Positions 42,414 through 49,736 of a stretch of DNA of 52,332 nt are shown here, piece by piece (position 1 is the first letter of the stretch; each line of letters begins with the position of its first letter). The DNA comes from Flavobacteriales bacterium (GTDB lineage Bacteria > Bacteroidota > Bacteroidia > Flavobacteriales_F > PHOS-HE28). The position numbers and the translations under genes were made by a program. The DNA lies in assembly GCA_013360395.1 (NCBI GenBank), contig JABWBQ010000016.1, positions 1 through 52,332 on the forward strand, read 5' to 3'. The notes beneath the pieces are model-generated. The model did not search any database and had not been told where the DNA came from. It was given only the letters and a program-made list of their open reading frames with translations.

Positions 42414-43922
42414 TCAGTCGAACCGGATGGCACGCGCCGGGGCGATGCGGGTGACCAGCATGCTGGGCAGCACCAGGGCCGACACGCAGACGATCAGGGT
42501 GCCGGCGTTCAGCAACAGGATGGGGAGGAGGTCCAGGTCCACCGGCACCACGTCCACGTAATAGCTCTCCACGGGCAGTCGCACCCAGCCCGTCCAACGC
42601 TGCACCAGCGCCAGCACGATGCCGAGCACATCGCCCCCCAGGATGCCGATGCCCAGGATGCACGCCCCGTCCAGCAGGAAGATGCGGCGCACCTGCCCGT
42701 TGGAGGCCCCCAGCGCCTTGAGCACACCGATCATGGTGGTGCGTTCCAGGATGATCAGCAGCAGTGCGCTGGTCATGTTGATGACGGCCACCACCACCAT
42801 CAGCACGATCACCACGGCCACGTTGGTGTCCAACAGTTCGAGCCAGGCGAAGATCTCCGGGCTGCGTTCGCGCACGGTGGTGAGCCGCTGGTCGGGCTCC
42901 AGCACTTGCGCATGCACCACCTCCTCCAGTTCGTCCAGGTGCTCGAAGCTGTTCAGGTCCACCTCGATGCCGCCCACATAACGCCGGTGGCTGCCGCCGC
43001 CTCCGCCGCGTTGCAGCATCCCCGGCACGTGACTGAAGCGCACCCAGGCCGTGTCCGGCAGGGTGCCGGCCGCGTCGGCGACCACCAGGGCGATCGGCTC
43101 GCGGCCCATGCGTTCCCGCACCGCGTCATCCACCCGGTGCGGTCCGGGGCCCGTCCATTCCGGCACCGACCAAGCGAACGTGTGGTGCCCATCTCCTCCG
43201 AAGGCCAGGCCTTTCACGGTGATCCCCCCGTCCACCGTGTCCACCAGCACTTCGGCCGTAAGGCCCCACTGGGCGAAGCGTTGCAGGTGGCCGATGTCCA
43301 CCACCACCACCTGATGGTCCACCTGTTCGAGCCCGGTGCGGTAGGTGCCGCTGACGATGAACTTGCGCGGACGGATGTCGTCGCGATCCTTCACCAGGTA
43401 AATGGTGACCGTGTCGCCCACGGCGATGCGCAGCCGGTCGGCCAGGTAGTTGCTCACCAGCACCTCGTTGGGGCGTTCCGCTGCGCCGAAAGCGGGCAGG
43501 CGTCCTGCGGTGAGGTGTTGCCGGAGGTAGGCCGGGTCCATGTCGCCGCCCAGGCCGCGTACCACCACGCCCTCCAGGTCGCCGTCGGTCTCCACGATGC
43601 CGGGCTTGGTGGCGTACGCCTGCACGTGGGCCACGCCTGGAAGGGCGCGCAGGGCCGCCACCTGCGCCGGGTCCAGCACCATGCGCGGGGTCTCCTTGGG
43701 GTCGTTCTGCTCGATGGCCGTGAGCTGCAGGTGCCCGCCCACGCCCACCACTTTGGCCCGGATCTCGCGTTGGAACCCGCGGGTGATGCCCACCGTGAGC
43801 ATCATCACGGCCATGCCCAGCACGATCCCCACCATGGCGATCAGCACGATCGGACGCGAGAGCCGGTCCTGCCGCTCGGGGTCGGCCAGGATGCGGCGCG
43901 CGATGATGGTGGCCAGACCCAT
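42414..43922 (-). CDS. FtsX-like ABC permease, LolC/LolE type
   Basis: A 502-aa inner-membrane permease with the MacB/LolCE layout: one N-terminal membrane helix (about 24-50, IVLIAMVGIVLGMAVMMLTVG, followed by GFQREI), a large periplasmic domain (about 55-365) and three C-terminal helices (about 373-402 VVIVLMVVVAVINMTSAL, about 425-455, and about 470-495). It would pass lipoproteins or other substrates from the inner membrane together with a LolD-type ATPase, which is not in the window. The start ATG 43922 gives MGLATIIARRIL; a TTG at 43931 is less likely. It is divergent from the lipoprotein gene namZ. Confidence 0.88.
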   Translation of the reverse strand: MGLATIIARRILADPERQDRLSRPIVLIAMVGIVLGMAVMMLTVGITRGFQREIRAKVVGVGGHLQLTAIEQNDPKETPRMVLDPAQVAALRALPGVAHVQAYATKPGIVETDGDLEGVVVRGLGGDMDPAYLRQHLTAGRLPAFGAAERPNEVLVSNYLADRLRIAVGDTVTIYLVKDRDDIRPRKFIVSGTYRTGLEQVDHQVVVVDIGHLQRFAQWGLTAEVLVDTVDGGITVKGLAFGGDGHHTFAWSVPEWTGPGPHRVDDAVRERMGREPIALVVADAAGTLPDTAWVRFSHVPGMLQRGGGGGSHRRYVGGIEVDLNSFEHLDELEEVVHAQVLEPDQRLTTVRERSPEIFAWLELLDTNVAVVIVLMVVVAVINMTSALLLIILERTTMIGVLKALGASNGQVRRIFLLDGACILGIGILGGDVLGIVLALVQRWTGWVRLPVESYYVDVVPVDLDLLPILLLNAGTLIVCVSALVLPSMLVTRIAPARAIRFD

Positions 43923-43953
43923 GGCGCGCAAGGTAGCGCCACCGCCCCCGGCC

Positions 43954-43961
43954 TACTTTCG
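43954..43961 (+). promoter_or_regulatory. Possible -7 box variant (TACTTTCG) for the NamZ gene
   Basis: The same octamer as before the PorE-like gene, 28 bases upstream of the ATG at 43990, in the 67-base divergent gap with the LolC/E-type gene. Confidence 0.35.
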
Positions 43962-43989
43962 CCACCGGCACACCGGCCACAGCCTCCGC

Positions 43990-45192
43990 ATGCACCTCCC
44001 GCTCCTTCTTGCCCTGTTGTGTCTAAGCGCCTGTGGCGGGCGTGTGCCGGCCCAGGTGGAACCCCTGCCGCCAACGGGCACCGCGACCCTCCAGGTGGGG
44101 GCCGAGCGCACCGCCGAATACCTGCCATTGTTGATGGAGCGGCGTGTGGCCGTGGTCACCAACCAGACAGGCCGCATCGGCGAGCGCCATCTCGTGGATT
44201 CGCTGCTCGCCGCCGGGGTCCGCGTGGTGAAGGTGTTCGCTCCCGAGCACGGCTTCCGGGGCGATGCCGATGCCGGGGAACATGTGAAGGACGGACGGGA
44301 CGTGCGCACCGGCCTGCCCCTGATCTCCCTGTACGGAACTGATAAAAAGCCCAGGCCGGAACAGCTGCAGGATGTGGACGTGCTCTTGTTCGACGTGCAG
44401 GACGTGGGTGTGCGGTTCTACACCTACATCGGCACCCTGCACCACATCATGACCGCGGCCGCCGATGCCGGTCTGCCGGTGATCGTGCTGGACCGACCCG
44501 ACCCCAACGGCTTCTATGTGGATGGTCCGGTGCTGGATATGGCGCACCGCAGCTTTGTGGGCATGCACCCCGTGCCCCTGGTCCACGGGATGACCGTGGG
44601 CGAGTTCGCCCGCATGATCCTGGGCGAGGGCTGGCTGGGGCCGGGCCGTACCCTGGACCTCACCGTGGTGCCCTGCACGGGGTATGAGCACGGCATGGCC
44701 TACGCACCACCCGTGCGGCCCAGCCCCAACCTGCCCAACCTGGCGTCCATCCTGCTGTATCCGGCGCTCGGCCTTTTCGAGGGCACCATCGTCAGCATGG
44801 GGCGGGGCACCGACATGCCGTTCCAGTGCATCGGCTATCCGGGCTGCACCCTGGGTTCCTTCCGCTTCACCCCGCGGTCGATGCCGGGCGCCAAGGAGCC
44901 GCCCTACAAGGGGCAGGAATGCACCGGGCTCGATCTGCGGGAGTATGGAACGTTCTACAGCCGGCTGGAACCGCGCCTGCATCTGGGCTGGCTCATCGGC
45001 ATGTACCAGGCCGCGCCGGACAAGGAGGCGTTCTTCACACCCTTCTTCGACAAGCTGGCCGGCGGACCGGACCTGCGGCTGCGCATCCGGCGTGGCGAGA
45101 GCGAACAGCAGATCCGCGATTCCTGGAAGCCGGCGGTCGAGGCCTTCCGCCTTGTGCGGGCCCGTTACCTGCTGTATCCGGAAGGCCGCTGA
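43990..45192 (+). CDS. namZ: Exo-beta-N-acetylmuramidase NamZ-type lipoprotein (DUF1343)
   Basis: A 400-aa lipoprotein. The signal MHLPLLLALLCLSACGG has the lipobox LSAC with Cys15. The DUF1343 body includes RVAVVTNQTGRIGERHLVD, VFAPEHGFRGDADAG (the conserved Glu-His-Gly-Phe region), LFDVQDVGVRFYTYIGTL and LDRPDPNGFYVDGP. NamZ enzymes remove terminal N-acetylmuramic acid from peptidoglycan fragments (shown in Bacillus and Tannerella), for recycling or scavenging. Length is standard (about 390-420). Attachment to the inner face of the outer membrane is likely. It is monocistronic and ends in a shared hairpin before a convergent gene. Confidence 0.9.
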   Translation: MHLPLLLALLCLSACGGRVPAQVEPLPPTGTATLQVGAERTAEYLPLLMERRVAVVTNQTGRIGERHLVDSLLAAGVRVVKVFAPEHGFRGDADAGEHVKDGRDVRTGLPLISLYGTDKKPRPEQLQDVDVLLFDVQDVGVRFYTYIGTLHHIMTAAADAGLPVIVLDRPDPNGFYVDGPVLDMAHRSFVGMHPVPLVHGMTVGEFARMILGEGWLGPGRTLDLTVVPCTGYEHGMAYAPPVRPSPNLPNLASILLYPALGLFEGTIVSMGRGTDMPFQCIGYPGCTLGSFRFTPRSMPGAKEPPYKGQECTGLDLREYGTFYSRLEPRLHLGWLIGMYQAAPDKEAFFTPFFDKLAGGPDLRLRIRRGESEQQIRDSWKPAVEAFRLVRARYLLYPEGR

Positions 45193-45207
45193 GCGCCCCC
45201 GTAAGCA

Positions 45208-45239
45208 CCAAGGGCCGTCCCGAAAGGGGCGGCCCTTGG
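45208..45239. terminator. GAAA-tetraloop hairpin between convergent genes
   Basis: CCAAGGGCCGTCCC (45208-45221) pairs with GGGGCGGCCCTTGG (45226-45239) with one wobble around GAAA. It lies between the namZ stop (45192) and the stop of the minus-strand T9SS cargo gene (45256). Neither strand has a strong T-run; it probably serves both genes. Confidence 0.65.
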
Positions 45240-45255
45240 CGTGAGGGCGCGGCGC

Positions 45256-48200
45256 TTACTGGACCACCAGGCGCAGGGCGCGCTCGCTGTCCTGGGTGCG
45301 CAGGACCACGGTGTAGAGGCCGGGCACGGCACGACCCTGGAGGTCCAGGACGTACTGCACGGTGCCGTCGGTCACCGGCACCTGCTGGGCGATCACGATG
45401 CGGCCGGCGAGGTCCACCAGGGCCAGCTCGGCGGAGCCGGCCTCCAGGGGCAGACCGTCGGCCAGGACGTTCACGCGGTCGCCGCGGTTGGGGTTGGGCC
45501 AGAGCTGGAAGGTGGCGGGCTCATCCGCAGGCAGGGCCTGCAGGCCGCGTCCCTGTCCCTGTCCGGGAGGCAGGGGAGCGGTGGTGATGGTGCAGGCCGC
45601 CCCCCAGGGACACCAGTTGGCGCCGCCGTCGTAGCTCACACGCACCCGCACACTGTAGGAGGTGTTGTACTGCAGGGGCAGGGTGGCCCAGGCCGAGAGG
45701 TGCAGGGCGCTGCTGCCGGCGGCGATGCGCCGCAGGTAGGCGCTGTTGATGTCGTCGAACTCCCACTGGTAGGTCACCGCGTTGCCCACATACTGGGCGT
45801 GCAGGTACTGCGAGCCGTCGAGCAGCACGTTGGTGATGCCGCAGGAGTGCAGGGGGCTGTTGATGTCGTCGACCAGCTGTGTGGTGGGGCACTGGGCCAC
45901 CGGGTCGATGCGCAGGCGGCATGCCGGGCCGAAGGGGGCGTAGCTGCCGTTGACCCGTGCGCGGACGCGGACGTTGAGCAGGGTGTTGTGGGGCAGGGGG
46001 CTGGTCACCATGCTGGTGAAGCGCAGGTGGCTGCAGCGTGCGGGTCCATAGGGGAAGGTGGGGTCGCTGTTGGCGTGCGTGACCAGGATGCGGCGGCTGT
46101 AGGTGCCGTTGGGGTCGAAGAACCAGAACTGGTAGCCGTCGTCGGACTGGTTGCCCTGGCCGAACTGGGCGCTGACGGCGGGGTTCTCCTGGGCGGCGGT
46201 CCAATCGGTGGGCAGCAGGTTCTCCAGGTCGCAGCGGCTGGGGCGCACATGGTCGGTGCCCAGGGGCAGGCAGAAGCCGCCGTTGTTGGCGATCTGGCTC
46301 AGGGTGCCGAAGTCGCCGTTGCCGGTGTTGTCGATGATGCGTTGGTTCTGGGCATCGCGCAGCAGGTATCCGCCGATGGTCATGCCGTCGCCGAAGCTGT
46401 CCATCACGCGCAGTTCATAGCAGCCGTCGGCCAGGGGGCAGGAGAGGGTGACGGTGCTGTTGTTGGGGTAGTTGGCGCCGGAGCACAGCGGGGTGCCGCC
46501 GCCCTGGGGGATGATCTCCCAGCTGGTCTGGTCGCCGTCGTCGTCGGTGTCCAGGACCAGGGCCACGGACTGGCTGGTGGGCGTGCCGGCGCAGGTGCAG
46601 TTGGCGTCGTAGACATCGTTGGCGGTCCCTGGGTCGAGGTCATCGCAGGGGGTACCCGGCAGCGCCGGGCCACCGGGGGTGCCGGCGCAGTCCAGGGGCT
46701 GTCCCAGGCACTGGCAGTTGGCGTTCACCGTGTCGTTGCCGGTGTTGGGGTCGCCGTCGTCGCAGGCGGTGCCGGGCTCAGCGTGCCCGCAGCCGCAGCT
46801 GCCCGGAGCGGTCTTCAGGGGGTCCAGGGGGCAGAGGTCGTTGCAGTCCAGGACGCTGTCGCCGTCGGTATCGGTGTCGGGGACACCGCAGCCGCAGACC
46901 CCCGGCTCGAACTTGTTGGGGTCGGTGGGGCAGCCGTCCAGGCAGTCCATCACCGTGTCGCCGTCACCGTCCACATCGGGGTTGCCGCAGCCGCAGACGC
47001 CCTCCCAGGTCTTGTTGGGATCGTTGGGACAGCCGTCCTCGCAGTCGGCGGTGAGGTCACCGTCGGTATCGGTGTCCGGAACACCACAGCCGCATTGCCC
47101 GGGATCGATCTTGTTGGGATCGGTGGGGCACAGGTCGTTGCAGTCGGCCGTGAGGTCGCCGTCGGTATCGGTGTCCGCCACGCCGCAACCGCAGATCCCC
47201 GGGGCGATCTTGTTGGGATCGGTGGGGCACAGGTCGTTGCAGTCGGCCGTGAGGTCGCCGTCGGTATCGGTGTCCGCCACGCCGCAGCCGCATTGCCCGG
47301 GTGCGGTCTTGTTGGGATCGGTGGGGCACAGGTCGTTGCAGTCGGCCGTAAGGTCACCGTCGGTATCGGTGTCCGGAACACCACAACCGCATTGTCCGGG
47401 CGCGGTCTTGTTGGGATCGCTCGGGCAGCCGTCGTTGCAATCGGCGGTGAGGTCCCCATCCGTATCCAACTGCTCCACGTTGAAGCTGCACTGCGCACTG
47501 TTGCCCGCCTGGTCCATGGCCGTCAGGGTGACCAAGGTGGTGCCCAAGGCCAACGCACTGCCCGGAGCGGGCGATTGCGTCACCGTGATGGAACCCGGCG
47601 GGGTGCAGTTGTCGCTCACCGTGGCCAGCGCCGTCAGGTCGGGCATGGTGTTGCACGCCGACTGCGTGCCCGGGCAGGTGATGGTGGGGACGGTGACGTC
47701 CGCACCGGTCACCGAGAGCGTGATGTTCCCGGTGGGACTGCTGCTTCCATAGCTGCCCACGCTGATGTAATAGGTGGTGCCTGCCGTGCCGGTCCAGCTC
47801 ACCGAGCCTTGCAGACCGCCGCAGGCCGGGCCGTTGTCGTCGTTGCAACCCACCTCGGTGAACGATCCGCACGATCCGGTGAACACCGCGATCTCCGTAT
47901 CGAAGGAACTGCCACAGGTGCTGGCCGTCATGGTGCCGCATACGCCCGTCACGGTCCACCACAGGTTCTTGTACGGACCGGCACAGGCGCTCGCCGGCAC
48001 ATCGTCCGTGGCCGTGGCGTTCGATACCGCCCCGCTGGTATAGGGCAGCGAAGCGATGGCGATGGCGTTCGCGCAGAGGTCGTTCGTGGTGGTGTTCTGC
48101 ACCGTGGTGGTCATGCAGGTGAAGGCCGTACCGCAGGAGGAATTGGTGTTGTAGTGGATGAAGTGCGTGCCGGAAGTGGTGGCGGTCCAGGCCAGCGGCG

Positions 48201-49455
48201 TGGTCCCCATGGCCACCACCGGTCCGTTGTAGGTGCCGGAACGCACCGTGATGTACGTGCCTGCGATGCTCGCCGTGCTGGTGAATGAATGTCCGGCGGT
48301 CACGTTGTTCATCGTGTTGTACTCGCTCTGGTACTGGCAGGTGCTGATGGTGTAGGCCGGGGCGAGCGGGGCCGGTGCATTGAAGGCTGAGGGGTAGGAG
48401 GATGTGTTCGTGCAGCCTCCCGCGCTCACGTTCGCGGTGTAGTCATGCGTCTCCCCGTAGGTGAACAGGGTGCAGGATTGTGTGGAGGTGGGTGTGCTGC
48501 CGTACTGCAACCGCACCCGCAGGCGGTGGTTGCCCACCGGCACGCTGACGGGTACCGTGAAGGATCCCGTGATCGTGAGGCCGCTCGCGCTTGCGCTGCC
48601 GATGTACTCGTTCGCATCGGCGAAGTCACCATCATCGTTCCCATCGATGTACCAGGCCACGCCGTGCAGCCCACTGAAGTTGGTGGTGATGGTGAAGGGT
48701 ACCACTGCGCCCTGTGAAACGTTGGCCGTGGTGCCCGTGTAGTTCGCGATCCCGGTGCCGCCCGTGCAGCCCGTGCCCGTCTGGCTCACGTTGGCGAAGC
48801 TGATGTCGTCGATGTCGTCGCCGTCCGAACAGTTCTGGCCCGACCCACCGCTGTACAGGCCCGTGGTGCAATAGGCCGGGCCCCCTGCCTGCGTCACGCT
48901 GATGTTGTCCATCACCGCCCAGAAGTCACCGTTGTTGCGATGCGCCCAGATCCGGATGTACACGGGCGAGCCATTGGCCGGGGTGAAGGTGCGCGCGGGC
49001 GAGGTGGTGCAACTGCCCGAGGAGACGTTGTTGATCAGTGCGCCCACGTTGGTCCACGAACTGCCATTGGTGCTCCACTGCACCCGGAATCTGCAGTATC
49101 CGGCCAAGGTCGCCGCCCCGGTACCGTAATCCAGGCACTTGTAGGAGAAGGTCACCGTTACGAGCGATCCGTTGGAAGTACCCAGGCTCGTGTTCGACGC
49201 CAGATAGGTGTCTGTCTCAGAACCATAGATGTTCGACTTGGCCGAGGCGTTGGCGCAGGGGGAGTAGCCCGTGCCGGATGTGGAGGTGATGTTTTCCTGA
49301 AACCCTTGGGAAATCGTCCAGTTGTTGCAGGTCGCGGCGTTGCACCCGTTGAAGTCCTGCGTATAGTTCACCTGTGCGTGCAGTCCGGGCGAAAGGGCCG
49401 CAGCGAGCGTGAGGAGAACGGCGGCGATCCGCCAGGGGCGTAGTGATGTGCGCAT
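45256..49455 (-). CDS. Large T9SS cargo protein: GEVED, HYR, thrombospondin type 3 repeats, sorting domain
   Basis: A 1399-aa secreted protein. ATG 49455 gives a signal peptide (MRTSLRPWRIAAVLLTLAAA ... LHAQ). Visible parts in order: an N-terminal lectin-like region; a GEVED domain (YIDGNDDGDFADANEYIG ... YGETHDY); a CUB/PPC-like domain with NLWWTVTG; a HYR domain (VPTITCPGTQ, CTPPGSITVTQ, MDQAGNSAQC); seven 33-residue Cys/Asp-rich repeats (664-894); a 430-residue module shared with the next gene (CYELRVMDSFGDG, DDGYQFWFFDPNG, NTLLNVRVRARVNG); and the T9SS type A sorting domain (FQLWPNPNRGDRVN to RALRLVVQ). The sorting domain is removed and replaced by a lipid or A-LPS anchor in known systems. 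Adhesion or matrix roles are plausible; none can be shown. Confidence 0.9.
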   Translation of the reverse strand: MRTSLRPWRIAAVLLTLAAALSPGLHAQVNYTQDFNGCNAATCNNWTISQGFQENITSTSGTGYSPCANASAKSNIYGSETDTYLASNTSLGTSNGSLVTVTFSYKCLDYGTGAATLAGYCRFRVQWSTNGSSWTNVGALINNVSSGSCTTSPARTFTPANGSPVYIRIWAHRNNGDFWAVMDNISVTQAGGPAYCTTGLYSGGSGQNCSDGDDIDDISFANVSQTGTGCTGGTGIANYTGTTANVSQGAVVPFTITTNFSGLHGVAWYIDGNDDGDFADANEYIGSASASGLTITGSFTVPVSVPVGNHRLRVRLQYGSTPTSTQSCTLFTYGETHDYTANVSAGGCTNTSSYPSAFNAPAPLAPAYTISTCQYQSEYNTMNNVTAGHSFTSTASIAGTYITVRSGTYNGPVVAMGTTPLAWTATTSGTHFIHYNTNSSCGTAFTCMTTTVQNTTTNDLCANAIAIASLPYTSGAVSNATATDDVPASACAGPYKNLWWTVTGVCGTMTASTCGSSFDTEIAVFTGSCGSFTEVGCNDDNGPACGGLQGSVSWTGTAGTTYYISVGSYGSSSPTGNITLSVTGADVTVPTITCPGTQSACNTMPDLTALATVSDNCTPPGSITVTQSPAPGSALALGTTLVTLTAMDQAGNSAQCSFNVEQLDTDGDLTADCNDGCPSDPNKTAPGQCGCGVPDTDTDGDLTADCNDLCPTDPNKTAPGQCGCGVADTDTDGDLTADCNDLCPTDPNKIAPGICGCGVADTDTDGDLTADCNDLCPTDPNKIDPGQCGCGVPDTDTDGDLTADCEDGCPNDPNKTWEGVCGCGNPDVDGDGDTVMDCLDGCPTDPNKFEPGVCGCGVPDTDTDGDSVLDCNDLCPLDPLKTAPGSCGCGHAEPGTACDDGDPNTGNDTVNANCQCLGQPLDCAGTPGGPALPGTPCDDLDPGTANDVYDANCTCAGTPTSQSVALVLDTDDDGDQTSWEIIPQGGGTPLCSGANYPNNSTVTLSCPLADGCYELRVMDSFGDGMTIGGYLLRDAQNQRIIDNTGNGDFGTLSQIANNGGFCLPLGTDHVRPSRCDLENLLPTDWTAAQENPAVSAQFGQGNQSDDGYQFWFFDPNGTYSRRILVTHANSDPTFPYGPARCSHLRFTSMVTSPLPHNTLLNVRVRARVNGSYAPFGPACRLRIDPVAQCPTTQLVDDINSPLHSCGITNVLLDGSQYLHAQYVGNAVTYQWEFDDINSAYLRRIAAGSSALHLSAWATLPLQYNTSYSVRVRVSYDGGANWCPWGAACTITTAPLPPGQGQGRGLQALPADEPATFQLWPNPNRGDRVNVLADGLPLEAGSAELALVDLAGRIVIAQQVPVTDGTVQYVLDLQGRAVPGLYTVVLRTQDSERALRLVVQ
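46774..47466 (-). repeat. Seven tandem 99-bp repeats coding thrombospondin type 3-like units
   Basis: Seven head-to-tail units of 33 codons. The shared pattern is DTDGDLTADCNDLCPTDPNK then PGQCGCGV. Units 2-4 are almost identical in DNA; units 5-7 have diverged. Each unit has an Asp-rich calcium loop and four cysteines. All are in frame within the cargo gene. Confidence 0.9.
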
Positions 49456-49497
49456 GGGTCCGGGGGATGGGAGGTGGGTCAGGGGTCGGGATGGGGC

Positions 49498-49532
49498 TTC
49501 CCGCGGAACAGCGGGAATGCCCGAGAAAATTA
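49498..49532 (-). promoter_or_regulatory. Candidate -7 box (TAATTTTC) and leader hairpin of the 1399-aa cargo gene
   Basis: The minus strand reads TAATTTTC at 49532-49525 (one mismatch to TAnnTTTG), and a 7-bp hairpin (TTCCCGC / GCGGGAA, 49498-49517) lies in the leader, 43-62 bases before the ATG. The rest of the 281-base gap up to 49736 holds only the next gene's terminator. Confidence 0.35.
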
Positions 49533-49682
49533 TCATTCGTCCCTTCATCGACAAGCGCCTGTCGTTGCAGTACTACACCATAGGCCAGCCCTCGCGGATC
49601 GCGGGGCGTCGCGGCGGCCCTGCCGGCCTTCCGGGCCATGGCGGGACGCTTCCATCCCCGCATGCCGGCCCCACCGAACGCG

Positions 49683-49717
49683 CGGAGGGGCCGCCCCGCT
49701 GTGGGACGGCCCCTCCG
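49683..49717 (-). terminator. Terminator hairpin of the second T9SS cargo gene
   Basis: CGGAGGGGCCG (49683-49693) pairs with CGGCCCCTCCG (49707-49717), 11 bp, with further CCC/GGG pairing in the loop. It starts 20 bases after the minus-strand stop at 49737. Confidence 0.6.
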
Positions 49718-49736
49718 AAAGTGCGCAGGGCGTGGC

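Noticed and set aside
46774-47466. Regular 99-bp repeats as a CRISPR array
   Set aside because: No unique spacers; the repeats are in frame and encode Cys/Asp-rich protein units.
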